From: Bradyrhizobium sp. B097
Lineage (GTDB): Bacteria > Pseudomonadota > Alphaproteobacteria > Rhizobiales > Xanthobacteraceae
DNA length: 64,000 nt
Assembly (NCBI RefSeq): GCF_038957035.1
Contig: NZ_CP152412.1
Span: 8,180,501-8,244,500 of the forward strand
Direction: 5' to 3'
The position numbers and the translations under genes are program-made. Below the pieces are notes generated by a model. It was given only the letters and a program-made list of their open reading frames with translations. It had not been told where the DNA came from and made no database searches. Every line of letters starts with the position of its first letter. The first letter of the stretch is position 1. Positions 8,780 through 17,055 of this stretch are shown piece by piece.

Positions 8780-9522
8780 GCCACTCCCACGACGCGCTCG
8801 CGCACCAGCGCATTGCTGAACACCTCTTCGGGCCGTCCTTCGGCCATGATGTTGCCGGCGTTCCAGACCAGCACGCGGCTCGCATAGCGAGCGACCACGT
8901 CCATGTCGTGCTCGACGAACAGCGCCGTAATCCGGCGCTGGCGCAGCGCACTCATCAGCGCTTCCATCAGTGGAAACCGCTCGATCGCGCTGACACCACT
9001 TGTAGGCTCGTCGAGCAGCAGCAGCCGCGGCTTGAGCGCAAGCGCGACCGCGATGTCGAGCAGCTTGCGATGCCCCTCGGGCAGCGTGCTGCTGATTCGT
9101 TCACTGTCGCCGGCGAGCCCGACAAGGTCGAGCAGCGCTTCGGCCTCCTCGCGCCGGCTTGCGATCTCGAGCGGACGCACCACGTTCCACAAGCCGTCCT
9201 TGGCGGCTAGCGCCAGCATCATATTGTCGATTACGCGCTGCGCGGAGAACAACTGCGGGATCTGGAAGGCACGCGCCATGCCGCGCCGCGCGATCGCTCG
9301 CGGCGACATTCGGGTGATGTCCTGCCCGTCAAGTCTCACGCTGCCCGATCGCGGACGAATGTAGCCGGTGCAGATGTTCAGCAACGTCGTCTTGCCCGAA
9401 CCGTTTGGGCCGATGATGGCGAGAAACTCGCCGTCGTAAATCGAGATGCTGACGCCGTCGGCGGCCTTGACCCCGTTGAAGGCGACGTGAAGCTCTTCGG
9501 CCTCAAGGATCGGACGCGTCAT
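8776..9522 (-). CDS. livG: Branched-chain-amino-acid-type ABC transporter, ATP-binding protein LivG
   Basis: 248 residues with Walker A IGPNGSGKTTLLN and Walker B RLLLLDEPTSGVS, and the LivG-type FQIPQLFSAQRVIDNMMLAL segment. The ABC signature is degenerate (SSTLPEGHRKLLDIAVAL rather than LSGGQ), as is usual for LivG proteins where LPYGQ or similar is found. It overlaps livM by 4 bp and livF by 4 bp. It pairs with LivF as the heterodimeric motor of the transporter. Confidence 0.92.
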   Translation of the reverse strand: MTRPILEAEELHVAFNGVKAADGVSISIYDGEFLAIIGPNGSGKTTLLNICTGYIRPRSGSVRLDGQDITRMSPRAIARRGMARAFQIPQLFSAQRVIDNMMLALAAKDGLWNVVRPLEIASRREEAEALLDLVGLAGDSERISSTLPEGHRKLLDIAVALALKPRLLLLDEPTSGVSAIERFPLMEALMSALRQRRITALFVEHDMDVVARYASRVLVWNAGNIMAEGRPEEVFSNALVRERVVGVA

Positions 9523-10442
9523 AGGCGCGACGCCTCCTTGCGCGAGAACAGCCCGTAGAACCCTTGCGGCATGAACATGATCACCACGATCAAGGCCGCT
9601 CCGACGATCATGTTCCAGGCATCAGTCACGGTGACGGCCGCGCTGTGCAGCAACTCCAGGAACAGCGCACCGAGAAACGCGCCGGGCACGCCGCCGATGC
9701 CGCCGAGCACGGCGACCAGCACAAGATGACCCGACGCGGTCCAGAACGCGAAGTCGGGCACGACCCGGCCGATCGCAAAGCCGGCAATCGCGCCGCCGAG
9801 CCCGGCCAACGCCGCCGAGATGATATAGGCGATCAGGAGCACGGCCCACACTGGAATTCCCAGATACTCAAGCCGGATCTCATTGGTGTGGACCGCCGAT
9901 AGAGCTTGCCCCAGCGGGCTGTTCAAATAGCGCTGCACGGCAAGCCCCACCAACACCATCAGCCCCAGGCTGAGATAGAACAGAATGTTCTTGAAGACAG
10001 GCTCGGCGACCACGACCCCGAAGATCGCGGGAATCGGCACCGGCATGCCGTCGGTGCCGCCGGTAACACCGTAGAGCTTGGCGCACAGCGCGTAGAACAC
10101 CATCGAGACGGCGAGGTTCAGCATCGCAAAGAAGATCGCGCGATAGCGCACCAGGAACGATCCGGCGATGGCGCCGACCAGCGCTGCAGACAGCACCGAG
10201 AGGATCAGCAGCACGCCGAAATCGTTGATCCCGGCCCGCGCCAGGAACGCAACACCATAGGCGCTGGCGGCAAAGAACATCGCATGGCCGATCGAGATCA
10301 GCCCAGCGCGCAGCAACACGGCGACGCCAAGTGCGGCAAAGCCCTTGGCGACGGCCAGAGTCAGCACGAATTGCAGCCAGGGCGCAAACAGCGGAAGTGC
10401 AGCGAGAACGAGAACTGCGGCGGCGGCAGGAATGGTGCGCAT
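9519..10442 (-). CDS. livM: Branched-chain-amino-acid-type ABC transporter permease LivM
   Basis: 307 residues, strongly hydrophobic with about 8-10 membrane segments. Landmarks are GLISIGHAMFFAASAYGVAF near residue 48, the YRAIFFAMLNLAVSMV segment, and the EAA-like loop SPLGQALSAVHTNEIRLEYL near residue 170-190. These fit LivM of the HAAT class. It starts at the last base of livH and overlaps livG by 4 bp, so expression is tightly coupled. Confidence 0.92.
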   Translation of the reverse strand: MRTIPAAAAVLVLAALPLFAPWLQFVLTLAVAKGFAALGVAVLLRAGLISIGHAMFFAASAYGVAFLARAGINDFGVLLILSVLSAALVGAIAGSFLVRYRAIFFAMLNLAVSMVFYALCAKLYGVTGGTDGMPVPIPAIFGVVVAEPVFKNILFYLSLGLMVLVGLAVQRYLNSPLGQALSAVHTNEIRLEYLGIPVWAVLLIAYIISAALAGLGGAIAGFAIGRVVPDFAFWTASGHLVLVAVLGGIGGVPGAFLGALFLELLHSAAVTVTDAWNMIVGAALIVVIMFMPQGFYGLFSRKEASRL

Positions 10443-11341
10443 CAGATCCTCCGCGCCGTGACTGAGCCGAACAGGCCGTAGGGACGGATCAGGAGCACCG
10501 CAAGCATCGCCGCATAGGGCGCAACCGCATCCAGCGACGGTGCCAGATAGATCGCAAGCACGCGCGCCACGCCGACGATCAGTGAGGCAACCGCGGCGCC
10601 TTCGATCTGCCCGAGGCCGCCGATCGCCGCCACCGCAAAAGCGAGCACCATGGTGTCCGCGCCGAGCCCTGGCGCGATGCCGGAGGTCGGGGTCGCCAGC
10701 GCCCCGCCCAGCGCCGCCAGGAATACGCCGAGCGAGAACGCCAGGATGAATATCCGGTTGGTGTCGATGCCGATCGCCTGCGCCATCTCGCGGTCGGTCA
10801 CGACAGCGGTGATCAGCCGCCCGAGCCTTGTGTGATTGATCAGGAGCCGCAGTCCGATCACGACGAGCAACGCCAGTCCGATCAGCAATATCTGGTAGTT
10901 GAGATAGACGACCCCGCCGATTTTCGACGTGCCGAGCAGCCGCGTCGGCGTATCCTCGTAGAAGGACTGTACGCCGAAGATCATGCGCTGCAGATCCTCA
11001 AGGATCAGGAAGATCCCGAAGGTGATCAATATCTGCACCGCCTCCGACTTGCCATAGGTCCAGCGGATCAGGCTGCGCTCAATCAGCGGGCCGAAGATTG
11101 CGGCGACAAACACGGCGCTGAACAGCAGCGCAACGAACGACAAATACGGGTTGAGCTGCTTGCTTGCGATGAACAGGCAAGCCGACGCGGCAGCATAACC
11201 ACCGATCGAATAGAGGCTGCCATGGGCGACGTTGAGCACGCGGAGCACGCTGAACACCAGCGTGAGGCCGACCGCCGCGAAGAAGATCAGCGCAGCGCTG
11301 GCCAAACTGTCCAACAGCAAGGGGATGATTGTATTCGACAT
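10442..11341 (-). CDS. livH: Branched-chain-amino-acid-type ABC transporter permease LivH
   Basis: 299 residues with about 8 membrane segments. LivH landmarks are LTLVFSVLRVLNVAHGSLYS in the N-terminus, LINHTRLGRLITAVVTDREM with the following AIGIDTNRIF loop that contacts the ATPase, and the Gly-rich AAIGGLGQIEGAAVASLIVG near residue 240. It lies 46 bp after the binding-protein gene and overlaps livM by one base. Confidence 0.93.
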   Translation of the reverse strand: MSNTIIPLLLDSLASAALIFFAAVGLTLVFSVLRVLNVAHGSLYSIGGYAAASACLFIASKQLNPYLSFVALLFSAVFVAAIFGPLIERSLIRWTYGKSEAVQILITFGIFLILEDLQRMIFGVQSFYEDTPTRLLGTSKIGGVVYLNYQILLIGLALLVVIGLRLLINHTRLGRLITAVVTDREMAQAIGIDTNRIFILAFSLGVFLAALGGALATPTSGIAPGLGADTMVLAFAVAAIGGLGQIEGAAVASLIVGVARVLAIYLAPSLDAVAPYAAMLAVLLIRPYGLFGSVTARRI

Positions 11342-11387
11342 CGGGCTTGCGCTTTCTGAGGCGAAGACAAGTGACGCGGACGGCCGC

Positions 11388-12779
11388 CTATTTGTAGCTT
11401 CCAGGCTTTGACAGTGTCTTCGCGAACTCCGGCTTCAGCGTCGAAACCCAAGCAATCGGATCCTGTCCCGGCGCCGGCATCAGGCTGTCGCCCTTGTAGC
11501 GCGCCATCTCGCCGATCAGCGGAAAGGAACGACCTTCGGTCTTCATTGTGACGCCGACGATCTGGTCGACAAGACCATCATTGTCCGCGCGGGTCTTTGT
11601 GGTGCCGGTCAGGGTCGCCACGCTGCTCCCCTTCATCGCCTCGGCGATTTCCGCCCGCGTTGGCCACTTGCCGCCGTTCTTCTGCATCGCGGCCTGATAG
11701 GCGGCTTTTACGTAGATCAAGGCGTTGGCCATCTTGATCGACGGGAAAACCGGATACTCGCCAAAGCGCTGCTTGTAAGCCGCCGCGAACTTCGTGGTCT
11801 CAACATTGGCCTTGGCGTCGGGTGACATCCACCAACCGTCGCCGAGCACGCCAACGATCACGCCGTCGGGTAACGGAACGCGCTGCAATACGGTCTCGCC
11901 GAGCGCGAGGACCACCTGGCTGGACGAGAACAGCCCGCGTGGTGTGGCCTGACGCACGAAATTCTCGAGGTCGGCTCCCCATAGATTCGAGAAGACGACA
12001 TCGGGATGCGCCGTGGTGAGGCGGGAGATCTCGGTCTGGTAGTTCGGCGAGCCGAGCTTGGGATAGAGCTCGGCAACGACCTCGATATCGGGCTTCAACG
12101 CCTTGAGCGCCGCCTTGAAGATTGTCGCCGCGTCGTGGCCGAAAGCGTAGTCTGGATTAATGATTGCGACCGTTTTCACATCGGGCTTGCGCTCGAGCAG
12201 GTAGGCCGCATAGGCGACAAACTCCGGCACGGTGTTGCCGCTGGGCCGGAACATGTACTTGCTCTTGCCGTCGAGCAGGAGCTGATGGGTGTCGCAGTTC
12301 CAGCCGACGGTCGGGACCTCCAGCTGTTCGGCAATTGGAGCGAGCGCAAGGCAGTTCGCGCTGGACAGTGCGGCCACCATCACCTGGTTCCTGGCCTCGC
12401 CAGCAAGACGACGGTACTCCGCAATAACACCCTGAGCACCCTGCGCCTCATCGACATAGATCGCACTCACCGGCACGCCCCCGATACCGCCCTTGGCGTT
12501 GATCTCATCGATCATCAGGTCGGCCGCGTTCTTGCCGGGCATGCCGTAAGCGGCGGCTGGCCCCGACGTGAAGGTGAAGATGCCGAGCCCGAGAGAACTC
12601 GGCTTCTCCTGCGCCGCGGCGGGCATTGCCGCAGCGATACTGATCGCGAGCACTGCCGCGAGACCATCAGCTTTCGATTGAAGAAATGTTGGCTGAGGCC
12701 GACAGCACGAGCTTGAGAAAAGCGAACCCCTTGGCCAGCGCCAAGATGCAATCGTAGAAAACGCGTTCTTAAGCTTCAT
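11388..12779 (-). CDS. ABC transporter periplasmic substrate-binding protein (LivK/Peripla_BP_6 type)
   Basis: 463 residues from the ATG at 12777-12779, which has GGGGAAA just upstream. The mature domain is a type I periplasmic binding protein of the HAAT class (LGLGIFTFTSGPAAAYGMPG, NAADLMIDEINAKGGIGGVP, VVFSNLWGADLENFVRQA). The leader is odd: after MKLKNAFSTIAS comes a stretch with Trp, Cys and charged residues before a second hydrophobic segment (GLAAVLAISIAAAMPAAAQ) that looks like the real h-region and cleavage site. The leader is therefore about 55 residues, twice the usual length. The cargo is unknown; the neighbours suggest an aromatic or amide substrate. Confidence 0.88.
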   Translation of the reverse strand: MKLKNAFSTIASWRWPRGSLFSSSCCRPQPTFLQSKADGLAAVLAISIAAAMPAAAQEKPSSLGLGIFTFTSGPAAAYGMPGKNAADLMIDEINAKGGIGGVPVSAIYVDEAQGAQGVIAEYRRLAGEARNQVMVAALSSANCLALAPIAEQLEVPTVGWNCDTHQLLLDGKSKYMFRPSGNTVPEFVAYAAYLLERKPDVKTVAIINPDYAFGHDAATIFKAALKALKPDIEVVAELYPKLGSPNYQTEISRLTTAHPDVVFSNLWGADLENFVRQATPRGLFSSSQVVLALGETVLQRVPLPDGVIVGVLGDGWWMSPDAKANVETTKFAAAYKQRFGEYPVFPSIKMANALIYVKAAYQAAMQKNGGKWPTRAEIAEAMKGSSVATLTGTTKTRADNDGLVDQIVGVTMKTEGRSFPLIGEMARYKGDSLMPAPGQDPIAWVSTLKPEFAKTLSKPGSYK

Positions 12780-12837
12780 GATTTCCCCCGAGATAGATGA
12801 GATCCGCAGCCTACTCAAACCGTGTGCGAGCGAGACG

Positions 12838-13218
12838 TCACACCGGATCGAAGTAGTGGATCTCCATCAGCAGGCAGCCGTTGACGGACTTGAACGGCCC
12901 ATGCGCCGCGTGCGGCGGACGGCAGGCATAGGTGTTCGGCGGAAAACTCTTGCCGCCTTCGCCCTTCGCGTCGTTGCCGACGATCAGGTCGCCCGAGACC
13001 AGATAAACCTCCTCCCAATACTCGTGGGAAAACGGCGCTGTCGTGTAGACGCCCGGCGCGAAGCGAAGCAGCCGCGTGCGCGTGCCTCGCCGATTCTCCT
13101 CGTCCAGCCCACCTGAGAGGATCTTCTGCTGGATACCAGCCGGATAGCCTGCCGGCACTTCCCAGCCGGTGTTCATGTCAAGCGTGTAGAATTCGTCGTG
13201 CTTCTTGTTGACGGGCAT
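12838..13218 (-). CDS. Cupin-domain protein
   Basis: 126 residues preceded by GGAGA. A single cupin barrel: FSHEYWEEVYLVSGDLIVG gives the H-x(5)-E part of motif 1, and PPHAAHGPFKSVNGCLLMEI gives motif 2 with two His. The size and metal ligands fit small non-haem dioxygenases or isomerases as well as purely ligand-binding cupins. It is located 18 bp before the end of the HpaB-type monooxygenase gene on the same strand, which suggests it acts on the hydroxylated product, for example in ring or side-chain cleavage. That role is inferred. Confidence 0.82.
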   Translation of the reverse strand: MPVNKKHDEFYTLDMNTGWEVPAGYPAGIQQKILSGGLDEENRRGTRTRLLRFAPGVYTTAPFSHEYWEEVYLVSGDLIVGNDAKGEGGKSFPPNTYACRPPHAAHGPFKSVNGCLLMEIHYFDPV

Positions 13219-13235
13219 TGGATGTTCTCCCTGGT

Positions 13236-14705
13236 TCAGGCAGCTTTGCTGGTGGACGAGACGCCGTTGAGGTCGTAGGAATCGAGCATGCCCTGGACCA
13301 GCCGGTCGGCGCCGGCCCAGTCGTAGGTGCGATAGGAATGGCCCTTGGTGACGAAGGTCGCGCCGGCGTAGAACATCTCGTACTGCTGATGGCGCGAGCC
13401 GAACTCGGAGCCCACGGCATCCCAGGCGAGCTTGTAGAACTTCACACGGTCGTGCGAATTGGCCTTCGGAGACTGCTGGGTCTTGCTGATCAACGCCGCG
13501 ATCTCCGGATTCTCGAAGTCCGCAATCGACGATGGCAGCATGATCATGCCGCCGCCGGCGAGCTCGCGCAGCGTGTTGACGATATGCGCGTAGAGTTGCT
13601 GGGTCAGCACCTGCGCGGAGTAGAGCGTATGTCGGTCAGGGATGAAGTAAGGCCCGGCCTGCGAACCTTTCGCTTCCATCGCCGCCACAAGCGCGTCCAC
13701 CATTCCGGTCTCGGCCGCAAGCTGGCCCAGCATCTCGCGCACCTGCGGAAACTGAGTGACGCCGTTCATCTCGGCCGTTCGGTGCGCCAGGCCGCTCAGG
13801 AACTTGAGCTTCACGCTGAGGCGCACCATCGCCTGGTAATTCTGGTAGACGTGGCACGGCGTTGCGTGGAACTGCTTCTGGCACATCTCGACATTGCCCT
13901 CGACGAAGACGCGGTCCCACGGCACCTTCACGTCGTCGAAATAGAGAACCGAGTCGTTTTCGTCGAAGCGGCTGGACAACGGATTGTCGAACACTGCGCC
14001 CGCGGCATCCTCGTAGGATTTGCGGGAGAGCATCTTGAGCCCCTTGCTGTTCATCGGGATAGCGAAGGACATCGCGTAGCGCTCTTCACCTGGACGCATG
14101 GGCTGGATGGTGGTGACGAAAACCTCGTCGGCAACGACGCCGCCGGTCGCCAGCATCTTGGCGCCGCGGATGGTGATCCCCTCGGCGTCGCGATCGACGA
14201 CGCCTGCGGTCAGGAACGGATCGGCTTGCTCCGCGGCGCCCTTCGAGCGGTCGGCCTGGGGATTGATGATGACGTAGGTGAGATAGAGATCTTTGTCGCG
14301 CGCGTAGCGGTAATAGCTTTCCAGCGCGCCGGCGCGTGCCGGATCGTACGCCTTGAAAACATCGAGCCCCATGTAAAGGCCGGAGATGCAGGACGCGACA
14401 TGGTCCGGCGCGCGGCCCATGAAGCCCGCATGCAAGCCGGCCCAGGCCTCCAGCGCCTTGCGCCGCTCCACAAGCTCGGCGTAGGAGGCCGGAAGCTGCC
14501 AAATGCGGTTGGCACGACCGGCGCCGGTGTCGAACGTCATGAGCTCGGCATTCTCGGGAGCGCTCGCGAACTCGAACAAGCCCGCCATGGAGCTCGCAAG
14601 ATTGCGGAAAGCATGATGTGTGGTCACATCGCCGACCGAGGCGCCATTGATGTAGATGGTGCGGCCGTCCTTCAGGCCCGACAGAAATTCCTTCGCACTG
14701 CGCAT
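13236..14705 (-). CDS. 4-hydroxyphenylacetate 3-hydroxylase (HpaB) family monooxygenase, oxygenase component
   Basis: 489 residues, with CCGGAGAAC before the ATG. The sequence follows the HpaB/TftD/HadA class of FADH2-dependent aromatic monooxygenases with an acyl-CoA dehydrogenase-like fold: GLKDGRTIYINGASVGDVTT at the N-terminus, AWAGLHAGFMGRAPDHVASC, LYLTYVIINPQADRSKGAAE, GVVDRDAEGITIRGAKMLAT and VKVPWDRVFVEGNVEMCQ. Such enzymes hydroxylate phenols or remove nitro and halogen groups, using reduced flavin from a separate reductase; the reductase gene is 20 bp upstream. The exact substrate is not readable. Confidence 0.9.
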   Translation of the reverse strand: MRSAKEFLSGLKDGRTIYINGASVGDVTTHHAFRNLASSMAGLFEFASAPENAELMTFDTGAGRANRIWQLPASYAELVERRKALEAWAGLHAGFMGRAPDHVASCISGLYMGLDVFKAYDPARAGALESYYRYARDKDLYLTYVIINPQADRSKGAAEQADPFLTAGVVDRDAEGITIRGAKMLATGGVVADEVFVTTIQPMRPGEERYAMSFAIPMNSKGLKMLSRKSYEDAAGAVFDNPLSSRFDENDSVLYFDDVKVPWDRVFVEGNVEMCQKQFHATPCHVYQNYQAMVRLSVKLKFLSGLAHRTAEMNGVTQFPQVREMLGQLAAETGMVDALVAAMEAKGSQAGPYFIPDRHTLYSAQVLTQQLYAHIVNTLRELAGGGMIMLPSSIADFENPEIAALISKTQQSPKANSHDRVKFYKLAWDAVGSEFGSRHQQYEMFYAGATFVTKGHSYRTYDWAGADRLVQGMLDSYDLNGVSSTSKAA

Positions 14706-14725
14706 CGCGGTTCTCCGGTTCGAAG

Positions 14726-15244
14726 CTAGTAATGAATGGGAAGCGGCCAGGTTGGCTCGCGCTCGGTTTCGTCGACAAGATCGCGGTAGCGGCCGCGAAA
14801 GAAGATCAGCGGCGCGGTCGGCTCACTGCGCGTGGTGTGACGAACGACGCGAACAACGAAAATGACGTGATCGCCGCCGTCATAATTTCCGAACGGTTCG
14901 CATTCGAAATGCGCCAGCGCGCCGGAGATCAGCGGCGCCTCGGCGTGACCGACCGAGGTCTTGACCTGATCCCATTTGTTGGAAAGCGCGCGCGCAAACT
15001 GGTTGGAAATCTGCTCCTGGTCGCGCGCGAGGATATTGACGGCAAAGCCCTTGGCTTCGCGCATCGCCGGCAGGCTTTTTGCCTTGCGGTCGACGCTGAA
15101 CAAGACCAACGGCGGATCGAGGGAGACGGAATTGAACGAACTCATGGTCATGCCGATGAGTTCTTCGCCTTGGCCCCGCGCGGTCACCACCGCAACGCCG
15201 GTCGCGAATTCTCCCAACGCCCGCCTGAATGCACGGTCCTCCAT
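14726..15244 (-). CDS. Flavin reductase (HpaC-like) partner of the monooxygenase
   Basis: 172 residues from MEDRAFRRALGEFATGVAVV. Typical Flavin_Reduct domain: FATGVAVVTARGQGEELIGM, TMSSFNSVSLDPPLVLFSVD, AKGFAVNILARDQEQISNQF and the C-terminal FFRGRYRDL. It supplies FADH2 or FMNH2 to the oxygenase encoded next. It is the first gene of the long minus-strand operon that runs to the amidase at 6059. The upstream region (15245-15397) contains a perfect inverted repeat that probably binds the divergently encoded MarR regulator. The frame is open far upstream, but homology starts at this ATG. Confidence 0.9.
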   Translation of the reverse strand: MEDRAFRRALGEFATGVAVVTARGQGEELIGMTMSSFNSVSLDPPLVLFSVDRKAKSLPAMREAKGFAVNILARDQEQISNQFARALSNKWDQVKTSVGHAEAPLISGALAHFECEPFGNYDGGDHVIFVVRVVRHTTRSEPTAPLIFFRGRYRDLVDETEREPTWPLPIHY

Positions 15245-15275
15245 GGGACGCCTGCCTCGCTGCTTCGACCCTGAT

Positions 15276-15309
15276 TTATCATTCTCAGATAGCTTTCTGA
15301 CAAAGCTAT
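15276..15309 (-). promoter_or_regulatory. Probable promoter of the monooxygenase operon with overlapping MarR operator
   Basis: ATAGCTTT-CTGAC-AAAGCTAT (15289-15309) is a perfect 8-bp inverted repeat with a 5-nt spacer, 45 bp before the flavin reductase start and 89 bp before marR. On the minus strand TTGTCA (15298-15303) and TGATAA (15276-15281), separated by 16 bp, make a plausible sigma-70 promoter that this repeat overlaps. The placement fits repression by the divergent MarR protein. Confidence 0.55.
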
Positions 15310-15397
15310 TTGGCAATGTCAAGCCCTCTTGCTGGGCACGCGCATGCGTGCTTCTTAAGCAAGTTCGCAAGACTATGATTTCGCGGAGGGAACGACC

Positions 15398-16003
15398 GTG
15401 ACTGAAGCGCTTTTGACGGCGTCGAAGCCCGAGCTGCTCGAAAAGGAAGGAGACCGAACGCTTCGCGGCCTCCTCTACGACTATTTCGCGTTCGGACGCA
15501 GCCTGGAAGCCTGTCGTGAAATATTCGCGAACTTCGTCGATCTGTCGACCACCCAGTATCTGATCCTGATCGCCATCAAGAACTCGACGGCGGATGAGCC
15601 GATGGGCGTCAATCAGATAGCCGAACGGCTGTATCTGAGCGGCGCCTTCGTCACTAACGAGATCAACAAGCTGGTTGCGGACGGCCTCCTCGAGAAGAGC
15701 CCCCATCCGGAAGACCGACGGCGCGTGCAACTTGCACTCACCCAGCACGGCGTCGGCCTGTTGATCCGTCTTGCCGCCCTGCAACGCCCCGTCAACGACG
15801 CGTTGTTTGGAATGCTGACGCGCGACGAGTTCAAAATGCTGTCCCAGCTGCTGTCACGTCTTGCGTCGAGCGCGGACAGCGCGCTGAAGCTCGCCGAACA
15901 TGTCAAAGCGACCCTCAAGTCCCAGGAGGATCAGCGAGCTCTCACAACGAATTCGTCGGCGCCGCGCAGGAAGGGACGCGCGGCGCTTCGCAATACGCGG
16001 TAA
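15398..16003 (+). CDS. MarR-family transcriptional regulator
   Basis: 201 residues from GTG preceded by GCGGAGGG. The winged-helix core is clear: LSTTQYLILIAIKNS, GVNQIAERLYLSGAFVTNEI (recognition helix) and KLVADGLLEKSPHPEDRRRV (wing), followed by a dimerisation helix and a basic tail (PRRKGRAALRNTR). MarR proteins usually repress and respond to aromatic acids. It is divergent from the flavin reductase/HpaB operon with a perfect palindrome between, so it probably controls that operon and itself. The following sequence holds only a tetR remnant. Confidence 0.88.
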   Translation: MTEALLTASKPELLEKEGDRTLRGLLYDYFAFGRSLEACREIFANFVDLSTTQYLILIAIKNSTADEPMGVNQIAERLYLSGAFVTNEINKLVADGLLEKSPHPEDRRRVQLALTQHGVGLLIRLAALQRPVNDALFGMLTRDEFKMLSQLLSRLASSADSALKLAEHVKATLKSQEDQRALTTNSSAPRRKGRAALRNTR

Positions 16004-16050
16004 ACACCACAACGGGATCATAAAGTCTGTTTCACGCTGACCGGCAAGGG

Positions 16051-16245
16051 ACCCGGGAACGTAGTCTCGACGCGGCTGAGCGCATGTTCGCGTACAAGGG
16101 CTACGATGGCACCGCTCTTCGGGACGTTGCCGCTGAGGCCGACGTCCAGCTCGCCAACATTGCACATCATTTTGGACCGAAAGAGAGCGTGTTCGAAAAG
16201 TCATCGAACGGCGAGCCACGGTCATGAGAGAACTGGGGCTCAAGG
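16051..16245 (+). pseudogene. TetR-family regulator remnant (N-terminal HTH only, frameshifted)
   Basis: The reading TRERSLDAAERMFAYKGYDG, then TALRDVAAEADVQLANIAHH, then FGPKESVFEK is a normal TetR DNA-binding domain. There is no start codon before it. At 16200 the frame shifts: one missing base after GAAAAG separates it from VIERRATVMREL in the next frame, as expected for the family. After about 16245 all similarity stops and a repeat follows at 16294. This is a decayed fragment, not a functional gene. Confidence 0.65.
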
Positions 16246-16293
16246 CGAAAAATAACCTCGCGATTGATCCATTCGGGACTTCGCGTCGGAGCC

Positions 16294-16496
16294 GGGTTCG
16301 ATTCCGGTCGGGGAATTCCTGGAGCTTGGAACGGCATAGGCGCGCCCGCTGCCGGAAGCCCGCTGTTTTATTTTTGTTGGCTAACCGCCCGGCATCCTGT
16401 TGGTATTTGTGATGGTATCGATAGCAACACAAGAAAAAAATCTTGTTCTAATTCAATATGTTATGGCACCAGGCGACTGTCGGCCAGGGGCACCAC
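16294..16496 (+). repeat. Copy A of an imperfect ~203-bp direct repeat with tRNA T-arm-like start
   Basis: Starts with the 20-mer GGGTTCGATTCCGGTCGGGG, contains the pair TGGTATTTGTGATGGTATCG at 16401-16420, and ends with CGGCCAGGGGCACCAC. Copy B at 46891-47094 has the same three blocks at the same spacing. The start looks like the T-loop end of a tRNA gene, but no complete tRNA fits. A third TGGTATT...GGTATCG pair is at 16628-16647. Possibly scars of integrase attachment sites. Confidence 0.6.
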
Positions 16497-17055
16497 ATCG
16501 AAAATATCCGCAATAACAATAACTTACAGCACTGGTTCGATTCCTGATTTTTCAGTAGAATTTGGGCGGCGCATTTGAAAACGTTAGTTAAAGTTCGCGA
16601 AGCACCCGCCGCAGCCGATCGTTTTGCTGGTATTTTTGCTGGTATCGAGGGGGCAAACGTTGACGACGAATTTCGCTATTCCCGAACGAGGGAATTGAGC
16701 AGAATGGCTCGCAAGAACGATGGCGCGAGCGCCAACCTGAGCACGTCGACGGCCGCGATAGCGTCGACCAAAGCCATTTATCTCATGCAGAGTTGGTCCT
16801 GGCGTACGCGTAGCTGAAATGGCACCCGTGCCGCGTGAGCATAACGACGGCGAAGCCAGCATGCGATTGACGACAACACTGCCATCGATTTGCGGGCATT
16901 CACGAGCAGTTCGTGTTCAATACCCAGGCGCTGCATCCGAGCTTTGTCGAAGAGCCGCACGCGCCTGAACTGCATTTGGTCCACTCGCAGGACGCCTTCT
17001 ATCTGGTTTAGTGGGCCATCGGATTTCCCACCGGCTACCCGGCTCACAACGTTCT
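16497..17055. other. Non-coding / decayed stretch between repeat A and the HNH gene
   Basis: No convincing gene. It contains a third tandem TGGTAT pair (16628-16647) and a minus-strand reading (about 16850-17000, DQMQFRRVRLFDKARMQRLG) that could be a gene remnant but lacks start, length and family. Base composition is mixed and lower in GC near 16420-16560 than in flanking genes. Confidence 0.4.

Noticed and set aside
16294..16313. tRNA gene at the GGGTTCGATTCC segments (also at 46891)
   Set aside because: Only a T-arm-like stretch with mismatched stem is present; no anticodon or acceptor arm can be folded around it.
16629..16862. Integrase gene near the TGGTAT pairs
   Set aside because: No tyrosine- or serine-recombinase motifs in any frame; only short ORFs.
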